Source: Luteibacter aegosomaticola
Lineage (GTDB): Bacteria > Pseudomonadota > Gammaproteobacteria > Xanthomonadales > Rhodanobacteraceae
Assembly (NCBI RefSeq): GCF_023078475.1
Contig: NZ_CP095741.1
Span: 496,001 to 560,000, forward strand
Length of the DNA: 64,000 nt
Direction: 5' to 3'
A model generated the notes under the pieces. That model was not told where the DNA came from, did not search any database, and was given only the letters and a program-made list of their open reading frames with translations. A program made the translations under genes and the position numbers. Shown piece after piece: positions 18,006 to 27,470 of the stretch (position 1 is the first letter of the stretch; every line of letters starts with the position of its first letter).

Positions 18006-19163
18006 TTAGTGGGAAATACCGATGACGATGGCGATGGTCAGCGCGAAAAGCAGAAGCCAGAAATAGACGCTGCCTATCAACCAATACTTAAGGATAGTCA
18101 TTCCCCATCCCTGGCGGTACACCCGCTTCTGCATGATCAGCAGATAGACCGGCATCCAAATCCACACTGCGAACTCGACCAGGCTGATAACGCCCCCGAC
18201 AAACCCCAGGTGCGGCGCAAGGGCGTTGCGCGCGAAGCCCAGCAGGGTCAGCAGCATGAGGGACAGGAACAGGAAGGCATGGCTGTGCAGGGCAACGATC
18301 AGATGCTCCACGTACAGCCGACGCCGGAACACGTAAAACAGCTTCAGCATCAGGGCGAACACCGGCACCATGATGAACATGGTCTGCGGCAGCACACCGA
18401 ACACGCCTTCGAACATGCGGTGGATCGCTTCCTTCTGCTGTGGGCCGGGGTTGCTGGCCTGGACGAAGTTGAGCTTCAACCGATCCAGCCCCTCATTAAG
18501 CCGGGCGTTCACAGCGGTGGGCAACCAGGCGACCTTGAACTGGAGGTCTTCGGAATTCAGGACGTTGGCGTGTTTGAGCTTGATGTCATCCTCGCCGCCA
18601 CTTCCCGGCTCGGCGATCGGCGGGGCCTTCAGCTCGCTCAGGCGCCTGTTGGCGGCGTCGCGTAGCATTCCCTGAACTGCCGTCAGGCTGGTTTTGACCA
18701 CCCCCGGCGTATTCGGGTCGGCCTGTGTGGTGAGCATGGAGCGCACCTCACTCCGGTAGATTTCGTGCACTTCGTCCGCCGTGGTCGCCTTGGCCATCTG
18801 GCCAAACGTATCGCTATTGCCGCCCTCGCCGTTGCCGAACTTCACCGCGTTAACGGCCAGGTGCATGAAGAAGAACGAGATCAGGCAGAACACGAACATC
18901 AGCCGGAACGGCGCGATATAACGCACCCGGCGGCCGGCGAAGTATTCGAGGGTGAGGAAGCCGGGCTTGGTGTAGAGCGGCGGCACGGTATGGACGATGC
19001 GCTCGTCCATATGGAAAAAGATGTCGCCCGCGTCCTCCAGCATGTGCGATACCGGCTTGAGCACGCTGTGGATCGACTGGCCACATTCGTGGCAGAACTC
19101 GCCCTGGAGCGCGGTTTCGCAATTCGCGCACAGTAAGGCCGGCGACGGCTTGAGTTCGTTCAT
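18006..19163 (-). CDS. DUF3667-type membrane protein with N-terminal zinc ribbon
   Basis: Inner-membrane protein of 385 residues and unknown function. It opens with a short cytoplasmic zinc-ribbon-like motif (CANCETALQGEFCHECGQS, about residues 12-30). One hydrophobic segment lies near 80-105 (FRLMFVFCLISFFFMHLAV). A long soluble stretch of about 150 residues follows, then four or five C-terminal membrane helices. This layout matches the DUF3667 family. The ATG at 19163 is preferred (GGGGAAA about 8 bases upstream) over a longer frame reaching 19235, which would run into the divergent promoter region. It is divergent from the MATE exporter gene. Confidence 0.8.
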   Translation of the reverse strand: MNELKPSPALLCANCETALQGEFCHECGQSIHSVLKPVSHMLEDAGDIFFHMDERIVHTVPPLYTKPGFLTLEYFAGRRVRYIAPFRLMFVFCLISFFFMHLAVNAVKFGNGEGGNSDTFGQMAKATTADEVHEIYRSEVRSMLTTQADPNTPGVVKTSLTAVQGMLRDAANRRLSELKAPPIAEPGSGGEDDIKLKHANVLNSEDLQFKVAWLPTAVNARLNEGLDRLKLNFVQASNPGPQQKEAIHRMFEGVFGVLPQTMFIMVPVFALMLKLFYVFRRRLYVEHLIVALHSHAFLFLSLMLLTLLGFARNALAPHLGFVGGVISLVEFAVWIWMPVYLLIMQKRVYRQGWGMTILKYWLIGSVYFWLLLFALTIAIVIGISH

Positions 19164-19252
19164 CCGCTGGTTTCCCCGATTTATCCCCTTCCCCCGCGGA
19201 TGATGGCATGGCCCCGGGTACAATGGGCGGCCCAAAGCCCTATCTCCCCCCC

Positions 19253-20638
19253 ATGCCTATCGACCGCGCCCGCGCCCGGCGCGAGATCGGCGCCACCACC
19301 CGGTTGGCCCTGCCGATCATCGCCGCGCAGCTTTCTTCCGTTGGCCCCAATGTGGTCGACGCGATCCTGGCTGGCCACCAGGGGGCCCATACCCAGGCCT
19401 CCGTGGTCACGGGCGTGAACATCTGGGTGCTGGCGATCGTGGCCGGTATCGGCACCATGATGGCGGTACCGCCTACGGTGGCCCAGCTGGATGGCGCGAA
19501 CCGCCGCGGTGAGATCGGCGCGGTATTCCACCAGGCGCTTTATATCGCGCTGGTGCTGGGCATCGTACTGGGCGTGGCCGTGTGGCATGCCTCGCCGCTC
19601 ATGGGGCTGTTCCATGTCGTGGAATCGATGCGGGCGGACGTTACGGCATTCCTGCATGCCATCGCCTTTGCCGCGCCTGCGCTTACGGTGTACTTCGCCT
19701 TGCGTGGTCTATCGGATGGGCTATCGATGCCGCGTCCCTCCATGTATTTCAGCCTCGGCGGCACCGTGGTGCTGGCGCCGCTGGGTTATGTGCTGATGTA
19801 CGGCAAGCTCGGCCTGCCGGCGATGGGCGCGCGCGGCAGCGGTATCGCCACGGCTACGGTGCTGTGGCTCGAACTGATCGGCTTCGCTACCTACGTGTTC
19901 CTGCACCGTAACTATCGCGATCTCAACCTGCGCCAGCGCATGGCGCGGCCCGACTGGGTCCAGATCCGCCAGCTGCTGCACGTGGGCCTGCCCATGGCCG
20001 TGACCCTGCTGATGGAAGCAGGGCTGTTCGTCGCCGTGGCACTGCTGATTGGCCGGCTGGGCGAAACCGTCTCGGCTGCGCACCACGTGGCGCTCAACGT
20101 CGCGCAGGTCGCCTTCATGATCCCGCTCGGCGTCTCCATGGCGATCACCGTGCGGGTGGGCAACGCCGCCGGGCGCCGCGATGCGCAGGGCGTCCGCTAT
20201 GCCGGCCTGTCGGGCCTCCTCCTTGTCCTTTTCACCCAGCTGTTTTCGTCCGGGATCATGGTGCTGCTGCCCACGCAGATTGCGCAGCTCTATACGAGCG
20301 ACGCGGCGGTGGTGGCCACGGCCGCGCAGCTCATGCTGCTCGCGGGCGTCTTCCAGTTCGCCGATGGCATCCAGGTGGCCTCGAACGGCGCCCTGCGTGG
20401 GCTCAAGGACACCCGGGTGCCCATGGGGCTGACCATGTTCGCGTACTGGATGGTGGGCATGCCCGTGGGCTGGTACCTCGCCTTCGACCGGGGGCTGGGC
20501 GCACGCGGGATGTGGATGGGCCTGGTGGCCGGACTCACCGTCGCGGCGGTGCTCCTGTTCGCAAGGTTCTGGCGGACCAGCGGCCGCGCCGACTGGCCCG
20601 CCGACGTAGGTAGCGATCCCCTGCCATTCCACACGTGA
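19253..20638 (+). CDS. MATE-family multidrug/cation exporter (NorM/MdtK type)
   Basis: Na+- or H+-coupled drug antiporter in the inner membrane, 461 residues and about twelve hydrophobic segments, the usual MATE size. The opening EIGATTRLALPIIAAQLSSVGPNVVDAILAGHQG contains the N-lobe helix-1 pattern of the family, and the second lobe begins near residue 240. The ATG at 19253 (MPIDRARARREIG) is chosen over an in-frame ATG at 19208. A -10-like TACAAT at about 19219 would give a very short leader, and there is no good Shine-Dalgarno. Substrates are unknown. Confidence 0.88.
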   Translation: MPIDRARARREIGATTRLALPIIAAQLSSVGPNVVDAILAGHQGAHTQASVVTGVNIWVLAIVAGIGTMMAVPPTVAQLDGANRRGEIGAVFHQALYIALVLGIVLGVAVWHASPLMGLFHVVESMRADVTAFLHAIAFAAPALTVYFALRGLSDGLSMPRPSMYFSLGGTVVLAPLGYVLMYGKLGLPAMGARGSGIATATVLWLELIGFATYVFLHRNYRDLNLRQRMARPDWVQIRQLLHVGLPMAVTLLMEAGLFVAVALLIGRLGETVSAAHHVALNVAQVAFMIPLGVSMAITVRVGNAAGRRDAQGVRYAGLSGLLLVLFTQLFSSGIMVLLPTQIAQLYTSDAAVVATAAQLMLLAGVFQFADGIQVASNGALRGLKDTRVPMGLTMFAYWMVGMPVGWYLAFDRGLGARGMWMGLVAGLTVAAVLLFARFWRTSGRADWPADVGSDPLPFHT

Positions 20639-20690
20639 TGCCGACGGGGCAACGCGCTACGCTGCGCGTAACCTGGAAGGAACATCCACG

Positions 20691-22616
20691 ATGCCGGATC
20701 CGCTGAACACCACGCCGCCGCCCCTGCCCGGACGCCCCTCGCCCGTGCCGCCGGTACCGCCGCCCCGCCGCAACGGTTTCGGCCGGTTCCTGCGCGGGCT
20801 GGGCCGTGGCCTGAACATCACGCGGCTCGTCATCCTCAACGTGCTGTTCTTCGGCGTGCTGGGTGTGTTCTTCCTGCTGGTCTTCGTGGGCCACCGCAGC
20901 GAGCAGATCGCGGACAAGACGGTGCTCGTCATCGCGCCCGATGGCGCGCTGGTGGAGCAGTACAGCGCCGACCCGGTATCGCGCGCGTTCTCGCGCATGT
21001 CGGGCGACGGCGTGAAGCAGGTGCAGGTGCGTGACCTCGTCCGCGCGATCGATAGCGCGACCAAGGATGATCGCATCAGCCGCATCCTGCTCAATACCGA
21101 CAAGCTGCAGGCCGGCGGCTTCGCCGCGCTGCGCGAAGTCGGTGCCGCGCTCGATCGCTTCCGTGCCGCCGGCAAGCCGGTGATCGCCTGGGGTGCGAAC
21201 CTGGAGCAGGGCCAGTACTACCTGGCCGCGCACGCCGACAAGATCTACATCGATCCGCAGGGTGGCGTGATCGCCACCGGCCTCGCGAACTACCGCCTGT
21301 TCTACAAGGATCTGCTCGACAAGCTCGGCGTGCAGGTGCACCTGTTCCGCGTTGGCCAGTTCAAGAGCGCGGCAGAACCCTTCATCCTCGACCATGCCTC
21401 GCCGGAATCGAAGGAAGCCGATGCGTACTGGCTGGGTGGCCTGTGGGGTACCTGGATCGACGAAGTAGCGAAGCTGCGCCATCTTGATCCGGCGGCGCTG
21501 CGCGGCGATGTCGATGGCCTGGCGGAGCGCGTCCGCGATGCCAAGGGCAGCCTCGCGCAGCTCGCGGTTGATGAGAAGCTGGTCGATGGCATCGCTACCG
21601 ACCAGCAAGTGGTCCAGATGCTGCGCAAGCAGGGTGTGCCAGCAGGCGCCAAGGACATCGGCTTCCGCCACGTCGAGCTAGGCACCTATCTCTCCGATCG
21701 TGGTCTCGGCACCGTGGATATGTTGCAGACCGGTCCGGGCGTTGCCGTCGTCGTGGCTGAAGGCGAGATCACCGGCGGCAAGCAGGCGCAGGGCACGATC
21801 GGTGGCGATTCCACCGCTGCACTCATCCGTAGCGTGCGCCACGATAAGCGCACGCGCGCGCTGGTGTTGCGCGTGAACTCGCCGGGTGGCGAGGTGTATG
21901 CCGCCGAGCAGATCCGCCGTGAAGTCGAGCTCACCCGTGAGAGTGGCATTCCGGTCGTGGTTTCGATGGGTGACGTGGCGGCCAGTGGCGGCTACTGGAT
22001 CTCGATGAACGCCAACCGGATCTACGCCGAGCCGAATACGATCACCGGTTCCATCGGCATCTTCGGCATGTTCTATACGGTGCCCGATACGCTGGCGAAG
22101 ATCGGCGTGAAGAGCGATGGCGTCGGCACCAGCCCGCTCGCGGGTGCGTTCGATGTCACTCGCCCGCTCGATCCGAAGGTCGGCATCCTCATCCAGAGCA
22201 TCATCGACAAGGGCTACCGCGATTTCGTCGGTGGCGTGGCGCGTGCGCGCGGCAAGGATTTCGCCGCTATCGATAACATCGCCCAGGGCCGCGTGTGGAC
22301 CGGTGAGCAGGCGATGCAGCGTGGTCTCGTCGATAAGCTGGGTAGCCTTGATGACGCCATCCGCGATGCGGCCGAGATGGCTCAGCTGAAGGGCGACTTC
22401 AACGTGCGTTACGCCGAGAAGCCGATGGGTGCGTTCGAGCGCTTCCTCACCAGCGTAGGCGACAGCACCGAGGCACGTGTCGCCGTGTCGTGGGGCTTCC
22501 AGCTGCCGTCATGGGTGGCGGAACTGCCGAAGCTCGCGCCGGAGTTCGCGCTGTTCCGCACGGCCGAGGCGGGCAAGCCGCATGTTTACGCTTACTGCTT
22601 CTGCTCGCCGCGGTAG
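20691..22616 (+). CDS. sppA: Signal peptide peptidase SppA, long (67K) form
   Basis: Membrane-anchored serine protease that degrades cleaved signal peptides. At 641 residues it has the duplicated-domain architecture of the E. coli 67K type. A proline-rich cytoplasmic N-terminus precedes one transmembrane helix (about 45-68). The general-base Lys225 is in FRVGQFKSAAEPF, in the first half, and the nucleophile Ser432 is in GDVAASGGYWIS, in the second. AAGGAA precedes the ATG. It converges with a small lipoprotein gene after a 9-base gap. Confidence 0.95.
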   Translation: MPDPLNTTPPPLPGRPSPVPPVPPPRRNGFGRFLRGLGRGLNITRLVILNVLFFGVLGVFFLLVFVGHRSEQIADKTVLVIAPDGALVEQYSADPVSRAFSRMSGDGVKQVQVRDLVRAIDSATKDDRISRILLNTDKLQAGGFAALREVGAALDRFRAAGKPVIAWGANLEQGQYYLAAHADKIYIDPQGGVIATGLANYRLFYKDLLDKLGVQVHLFRVGQFKSAAEPFILDHASPESKEADAYWLGGLWGTWIDEVAKLRHLDPAALRGDVDGLAERVRDAKGSLAQLAVDEKLVDGIATDQQVVQMLRKQGVPAGAKDIGFRHVELGTYLSDRGLGTVDMLQTGPGVAVVVAEGEITGGKQAQGTIGGDSTAALIRSVRHDKRTRALVLRVNSPGGEVYAAEQIRREVELTRESGIPVVVSMGDVAASGGYWISMNANRIYAEPNTITGSIGIFGMFYTVPDTLAKIGVKSDGVGTSPLAGAFDVTRPLDPKVGILIQSIIDKGYRDFVGGVARARGKDFAAIDNIAQGRVWTGEQAMQRGLVDKLGSLDDAIRDAAEMAQLKGDFNVRYAEKPMGAFERFLTSVGDSTEARVAVSWGFQLPSWVAELPKLAPEFALFRTAEAGKPHVYAYCFCSPR

Positions 22617-22625
22617 TTTCATCGC

Positions 22626-22841
22626 TTACTGCGTCTGATCGTCGATGGCTTTCCGCTGGTCAGCGGCTTGCTTGTCGACGGTCTTCTGCACGTCCTGCGC
22701 TTTCTTCTTCTGTGCCTCCATGCTGTCCCACGGGGTTTCCACGTGGGCCTGGGGCGCGGGCGGGGCCTGGTCGGGCTGGGGTGGCTTGGAGCAGGCGGCA
22801 CAGGTGGCGATCAGCGCCAGTGGCAGGGCGTAACGAAACAT
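22626..22841 (-). CDS. Small predicted lipoprotein
   Basis: 71 residues with a lipoprotein signal peptide (LALIATCAAC, acylated Cys17), a Pro/Gln/Ala-rich linker, and a C-terminal charged helix rich in Lys, Gln and Asp (about 42-70) likely to be coiled. No family is recognised. The clear signal and lipobox and the good fit between flanking genes make it a credible gene. It is on the same strand as the ABC ATPase upstream, 48 bases away. Confidence 0.7.
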   Translation of the reverse strand: MFRYALPLALIATCAACSKPPQPDQAPPAPQAHVETPWDSMEAQKKKAQDVQKTVDKQAADQRKAIDDQTQ

Positions 22842-22889
22842 GGGCGGGCTCCCCTTCAGTCAGGCGGTGAGTCTCCCGCCCCGTGGCCC

Positions 22890-23690
22890 TCAGCGCAATC
22901 GCGCGTCGTAGAAACCGTCGACCCGCGCCACTTCCATCTGCCAGTCGAAAAGGGCGGAAAGGTGCTCGTCCGCGAGCAGTTCGTGCTTTGGGCCCTGCGC
23001 GTGCAGCGCTCCGTCGCGCAGCATCACCACATGGCCGATCTCCGGCACGATCTCCTCGACATGGTGGGTGACCAGGACCAGCGTCGTGCCCTCGCGAGCT
23101 AGCTGGCGCAGCAGGTCGAGGAAGCGGCGGCGCGTACCCGGATCGAGGCCTGCGCAGGGCTCATCAAGCAGCACGGCGCGCGGCTGGTGGACAAGCGCGC
23201 GGGCGATCAGCACGCGGCGCGCCTCGCCCGTCGATAGCGTCGAAACATCGCGCGTGGCCAGCTTCGCCGCGCCCACGCGCTCCAGCGCCTCCTTGGCCCG
23301 CGAGCGCATCGAAGCATCCACCACGTGATCCAGGCCCAGCGTCATCGAGGCGAAGAAGCCCGAGATCACCGTATCGATGGCCCGCTCGTGCGTGGCTTCG
23401 AACTCGCGGCGCAGGTCGGAAGAGACCACGCCGAGCAGGCTACGCAGCTCCGCGACGTTCCAGCGGTCGCGGCCGAAGATCCGCACCACCGGTGTCCCGT
23501 CGTCGTGTACCAGCGGATAAAGCCTCCGTTCCACCAGTTTCACCAGCGTCGATTTGCCCGAGCCGTTCGGGCCCAGGATCGCGGTGTGCTGGCCCTGCGC
23601 GATATCCAGCGAAAGGCGGTCGAGGAGGGCGCGCCCATCCCGCAGGACAGTGGCACGGTCGATGGAGAGCAGCGGGGTCGTGGCATCCAT
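22890..23690 (-). CDS. ABC transporter-type ATPase without a partner permease
   Basis: Single ATP-binding cassette of 266 residues. Walker [10 protein letters not shown] is at 40-48, the signature LSTGE at 152-156, Walker B AVLLDEP at 172-178, and a switch His in VTHHVEE near 207. The segment [24 protein letters not shown] resembles ModF/YlmA-like solitary cassettes. No membrane subunit or binding protein is nearby, so it may use a distant permease or be non-transport. The ATG at 23690 (after GGGGG) is preferred to 23720. It is divergent from the SDR gene with a gap of about 40 bases. Confidence 0.82.
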   Translation of the reverse strand: MDATTPLLSIDRATVLRDGRALLDRLSLDIAQGQHTAILGPNGSGKSTLVKLVERRLYPLVHDDGTPVVRIFGRDRWNVAELRSLLGVVSSDLRREFEATHERAIDTVISGFFASMTLGLDHVVDASMRSRAKEALERVGAAKLATRDVSTLSTGEARRVLIARALVHQPRAVLLDEPCAGLDPGTRRRFLDLLRQLAREGTTLVLVTHHVEEIVPEIGHVVMLRDGALHAQGPKHELLADEHLSALFDWQMEVARVDGFYDARLR

Positions 23691-23733
23691 GCCCCCGAGC
23701 ATACGGTACGATCGGCGCATGGAGGACTATCAG

Positions 23734-24516
23734 ATGCATCCACGACTGGCCGCCTGGCGGCTCGATGGCCGTACGGCCCTGGTCACCGGCGCGAGCAAGG
23801 GCATCGGCCTGGCCTGTGCACGTGAGCTCGCCCTGCTCGGTGCCGACGTGCTCATGGTGGCGCGCGATGAAGAAGCGCTCGATGAGGCCGCGCAGGAACT
23901 CGCGGATGAATGCCCCGAGGTCGATATCCTGGCGATGGCCGCCGACCTCACCGACCCGGAAGACCGCCTCGCCGTCTTCGACTGGATCAACGACATCGGC
24001 ATCGAGCTCTCGATCCTGGTGAACAACGTCGGCGGCAACGTCGTGAAGTCCACGCTGGCGTACACCGAAGACGACTACCGCGGCGTCTTCGAACTCAACG
24101 TGTTCTCGACGTACGAGATGTGCCGGCTGGCGCATCCGCACCTGGTTGAGCACACGCAATCTGCCATCGTGAACATCGGCTCGGTCTCCGGCATGACGCA
24201 CGTGCGTACCGGCTCGCCCTACGGCATGAGCAAGGCGGCGATTCACCAGCTCACCCGCAACCTCGCCTGCGAATGGGGCGAAGATGGCATCCGCGTCAAC
24301 GCCGTCGCGCCGTGGTACATCCGCACGCAACGCACCGATCCCGCGCTGGCCGATGCGGACTACCTCGATGAAGTGCTGGACCACACACCCATCGGCCGCA
24401 TTGGCGAGCCGGAAGAAGTCGCGGGCGCCGTGGCGTTCCTGTGCCTTCCTGCATCCAGCTACGTCACGGGGCAGGTGCTTGGCGTGGATGGCGGGTTTCT
24501 GAACCACGGCTTCTGA
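23734..24516 (+). CDS. Short-chain dehydrogenase/reductase (tropinone-reductase-like)
   Basis: NAD(P)H-dependent oxidoreductase of 260 residues, classical SDR. The cofactor motif is GASKGIG at 19-25, NNVGG at 97-101 replaces the usual NNAG, and the catalytic set is Ser150/152, Tyr163 and Lys167 (SPYGMSK). The C-terminal [15 protein letters not shown] end (here [12 protein letters not shown]) is conserved. The ATG at 23734 is chosen because GGAGG sits 8 bases upstream; an ATG at 23719 is possible. The substrate is unknown. The TGA abuts the stop of the convergent next gene with no intervening base. Confidence 0.87.
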   Translation: MHPRLAAWRLDGRTALVTGASKGIGLACARELALLGADVLMVARDEEALDEAAQELADECPEVDILAMAADLTDPEDRLAVFDWINDIGIELSILVNNVGGNVVKSTLAYTEDDYRGVFELNVFSTYEMCRLAHPHLVEHTQSAIVNIGSVSGMTHVRTGSPYGMSKAAIHQLTRNLACEWGEDGIRVNAVAPWYIRTQRTDPALADADYLDEVLDHTPIGRIGEPEEVAGAVAFLCLPASSYVTGQVLGVDGGFLNHGF

Positions 24517-25155
24517 CTAGCCGCAACCCTGCAGCTGCGAACGAAGTTGTGCATCCTTCGCATCCAGCGGCGCACGCTCGCTCTTGAACGCATTGCGGAT
24601 CGCTTTCTGATTCGCATCGTTCTGGTCGCGCAACGCCGCGCAGGTTTCGCCGGGCGACATCGGGCGGCACTCGTCGCGCACCCACACATAGTTGCTCGTG
24701 GCCACCGCTGCGGCGTTGCCCTTGCCGCGGTTGAGTTCCGGGAAGGACGACACGGCGGCGTTGCGGCTGCCGTAGGTGTTGGCCAGGCCATTGTCGACGG
24801 CGCCGAGCACGCCGAGGGGCGCGGCGTAAGCATCAGGATGCCCGTTGCTGCTGGTGTAGGTTTTGCCATCCGTCGCGCGGACGCACAGGTACATCGTCGG
24901 TAACGGTGCGGCGGGGCGCGGCGGTGTTTCGTCGGTGACGGTGAGCTGCCCCGGGGCAGGCGTGGGCATCGGGGCCACGTGCCCGTCGGCCGGCGCCGAG
25001 TCGGTGAGCTCAAGCACATCCTGGTGCTGCTGTTTCGTGCAGGGCGTCTGCTGGTAGATCGTCTGGCCATTGGCCACGCATTTGTATACGGTCTCCGCTC
25101 GCGCCGCCGACCAGGGCAGCGCGAGCATCACCACAACGAGCCAGGCCATTTTCAC
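24517..25155 (-). CDS. Exported protein with N-terminal DUF4124-like domain
   Basis: 212 residues. A signal peptide is cleaved near ARA-ET (residue 20), followed directly by the short DUF4124-type sequence YKCVANGQTIYQQTPC with its two cysteines. The remainder, including PTMYLCVRATDGKTYTS, which looks like a second diverged copy, and a Lys/Glu-rich C-terminus, has no recognised fold. Its function is unknown and its location is probably periplasmic. It lies 2 bases downstream of degV on the same strand, so is probably cotranscribed with it. Confidence 0.75.
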   Translation of the reverse strand: MKMAWLVVVMLALPWSAARAETVYKCVANGQTIYQQTPCTKQQHQDVLELTDSAPADGHVAPMPTPAPGQLTVTDETPPRPAAPLPTMYLCVRATDGKTYTSSNGHPDAYAAPLGVLGAVDNGLANTYGSRNAAVSSFPELNRGKGNAAAVATSNYVWVRDECRPMSPGETCAALRDQNDANQKAIRNAFKSERAPLDAKDAQLRSQLQGCG

Positions 25156-25157
25156 GA

Positions 25158-26102
25158 TCAGAAGTCCGCCACGTGCTCTTCGGACGCGAAGCCCAGGGTC
25201 ATGGCGCCCTCACCGACGTTCACCATGCCGGTAATGCTCATCGGCGTCTCCAGCATTTCCACGCCCGCGTCGCCGCAGATGCGGGTGAGGGCCGTGTAAC
25301 CAGGCAGGTTGCGCATGTCGTCCAGGTCGCCGCCATAGCTCAGGGTGAGCGAAGGCACGAGCAGGCCGGCCTGCACGCGCTTGGCGGTGTACTCGAACAG
25401 GGTCTGCGCGCCGTGTTCAAAGCCACGGACCTTGCCGACCGGCCCGGTCTCGCCGCGGTAGCCGCGCAGGATCGGTTTGATATCGAGCGCGGTGCCGAGC
25501 ATGGAGCTGAGGAAGCTCACGCTACGGTCGCCCTTGCTGCGGGCGCGTGAGCGCAGGTAGTTCAGGTCACGCGGCAGCATGTAACCGTACGAGCAGTCGG
25601 CGATATGCGCTGCGCGTTCACGCACTTCGGCGGGCGACTTGCCCGCCTGGATCATGCGCACGGCTTCGGCCACGGCAGGTGCCGAGCCGGCGAAGATGTT
25701 GCGGGTGTCGACCACGCGCATGAGGAACGGGCCACTAACGCCGGCCGCTTCGCGCACGGGACGGTAATTCTTCAGGATGCCGAAGCTCGCCTTGATCACG
25801 TTGTCGTGGATGGGGCTGCGCGTCGCCATGATGGTCAGGCACACCACGCAGTCGTAATCCTTCACCAGGCGATTGAGGAACAGGTTCTGCACGTCCTCCA
25901 CGCTGCTGGCTTCGGTTTCGGCCGAATGACTCTTGCTGCCAAGGTTCTGGTTACGGAAACGAAGGATTTCCGAAGGGTCGCGGTCGTCCTTGAACTTCTG
26001 GTTATCCACCTTCACGGTGATCGGCATCACGGCGATGCCATTGCGTTCCACGAAGTCCTGCGGCACGTCGACGGCCGCATCAATTGCCACACCGATCCGC
26101 AT
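25158..26102 (-). CDS. DegV family fatty-acid-binding protein
   Basis: 314 residues. The DegV fold is suggested by the opening MRIGVAIDAAVDVPQDFVERNGIAVMPI, the T(S)-rich ligand region KSHSAETEASSVEDVQN, the central CLTIMATRSPIHDN, and VVDTRNIFAG. Characterised members bind fatty acids and, in Gram-positives, feed them to a fatty-acid kinase. No FakA-like kinase gene is visible here, so the role is open. The ATG at 26102 follows a G-rich ribosome site and is preferred over an upstream ATG at 26135. Confidence 0.83.
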   Translation of the reverse strand: MRIGVAIDAAVDVPQDFVERNGIAVMPITVKVDNQKFKDDRDPSEILRFRNQNLGSKSHSAETEASSVEDVQNLFLNRLVKDYDCVVCLTIMATRSPIHDNVIKASFGILKNYRPVREAAGVSGPFLMRVVDTRNIFAGSAPAVAEAVRMIQAGKSPAEVRERAAHIADCSYGYMLPRDLNYLRSRARSKGDRSVSFLSSMLGTALDIKPILRGYRGETGPVGKVRGFEHGAQTLFEYTAKRVQAGLLVPSLTLSYGGDLDDMRNLPGYTALTRICGDAGVEMLETPMSITGMVNVGEGAMTLGFASEEHVADF

Positions 26103-26303
26103 CGGGTCGTACCCCCATCCTGTCAGGCCCGGCAAGGCCTGGCGGCATGCCGGGCACCCATTGCGCCCTGCCCACTCCGCTGTCGGCGGATGCTACACTT
26201 GCGCGAATGAATTTGGCATCTTGCCGGCGTGGCGTCGCCGGTAACCGCGCCGGCCAGGCCTGCCAGGCCCGCCCCTTGCCGGCGCATCGGCACCGGGTTC
26301 CCC

Positions 26304-27089
26304 ATGAAAACCAAGAATGAAATCACCACCAACTGGCTGCCGCGCTATACGGGCACGCCACTGGATGGATTCGGCCAGCACATCCTGCTGACCAACTTCG
26401 GCCATTACGTCGAGCGCTTTGCCGAGGAAAACGGCGTCGAAGTGCGCGGCCGCGACCGGCCCATGCCCAACGCGACGGCCGATGGCATCACCCTGATCAA
26501 CTTCGGCATGGGCAGCCCCAATGCCGCCACGGTCATGGACCTGCTCAGCGTTATCCAGCCGCAGGCGGCCCTGTTCCTGGGCAAGTGCGGTGGCCTGAAG
26601 CGCAAGAACGCCATTGGCGACCTGATCCTGCCGATCGCGGCGATCCGTGGCGAAGGCACCTCTAACGATTATCTTTTGCCGGAAGTGCCTGCCCTGCCGG
26701 CGTTCCAGCTGCAGCGCGCGGTTTCCACGATGATCCGCGACCTCGGCCACGATTACTGGACGGGCACGGTGTACACCACCAACCGCCGGGTGTGGGAGCA
26801 CGACGAGGCCTTCAAGGAATACCTGCGCAAGACCCGCAGCATGGCGATCGATATGGAAACCGCCACGATCTTCGCGGCCGGCTTCGCCAACCACATCCCC
26901 TGCGGCGCACTGCTGCTGGTTTCCGACCAGCCGATGATCCCCGAAGGCGTGAAGACCGAAGCCAGCGACGCCACGGTGACGGCGCAGTTCGTGGAGAAGC
27001 ACATCAAGGTCGGCGTGGAAGCGCTGAAACTGGTGCGCCGCCACGGCCGCAGCGTGAAGCACCTGCGCTTCGAGGGCGAGAACGAGTAA
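26304..27089 (+). CDS. amn: AMP nucleosidase, short form
   Basis: Hydrolyses AMP to adenine and ribose-5-phosphate. The 261-residue product has the nucleoside-phosphorylase-like fold: a phosphate/nucleobase segment INFGMGSPNAATVMDLL, the core LFLGKCGGLKRK, and the ribose-contacting motif SMAIDMETATIFAAGF with the conserved Met-Glu-Thr. It corresponds to the compact AMP nucleosidases that lack the N-terminal domain of the E. coli enzyme. The start is ATG 26304. It converges with the next minus-strand gene after 3 bases. Confidence 0.85.
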   Translation: MKTKNEITTNWLPRYTGTPLDGFGQHILLTNFGHYVERFAEENGVEVRGRDRPMPNATADGITLINFGMGSPNAATVMDLLSVIQPQAALFLGKCGGLKRKNAIGDLILPIAAIRGEGTSNDYLLPEVPALPAFQLQRAVSTMIRDLGHDYWTGTVYTTNRRVWEHDEAFKEYLRKTRSMAIDMETATIFAAGFANHIPCGALLLVSDQPMIPEGVKTEASDATVTAQFVEKHIKVGVEALKLVRRHGRSVKHLRFEGENE

Positions 27090-27092
27090 GCG

Positions 27093-27470
27093 CTAGCCCC
27101 GCCGATGCGCGGGGCGGAGTAGCCACGCCGCGCCCTGGCTGATGGCCAGGCACGCGGCCAGTCCGATCAGCCACGGCTGCCGCAGGCCGTCGAGTGAGCG
27201 CACGTCCAGGGCGATGAACACCGCGCCCCCTACGACCAACGCGACCAGCAGGGTGCCGATCAGCCACGCTTCGAGCCGGGCAGGCTGCTGCAACGCCTTG
27301 CGCCGCACCTGGGCCATCGTGGCGACGCGTTCGGCGAAGTCGGGCGGTAGTGCCGGAGCGTCCGCCTGGGAGGCGACCCGGGCAACGGCGGCGTAGGGGC
27401 CTTCGCCCCGCTCCTGGGCCTGCCATTCGCGCTCGGCGGCCGGCTGCTTGCCGAAATCGATGTCTTTCAT
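27093..27470 (-). CDS. Two-helix membrane protein coupled to ECF sigma factor (possible anti-sigma)
   Basis: 125 residues: a soluble N-terminal half of about 65 residues (charged, with AERVATMAQVRRKALQQP) followed by two transmembrane segments (about 68-90 and 98-117). Its ATG overlaps the stop of the sigma gene in an ATGA junction, so the two are translationally coupled. Position and topology suggest an anti-sigma factor or signal partner, but there is no ZAS-type His-Cys motif and no recognised domain, so that role is inference. Confidence 0.7.
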   Translation of the reverse strand: MKDIDFGKQPAAEREWQAQERGEGPYAAVARVASQADAPALPPDFAERVATMAQVRRKALQQPARLEAWLIGTLLVALVVGGAVFIALDVRSLDGLRQPWLIGLAACLAISQGAAWLLRPAHRRG

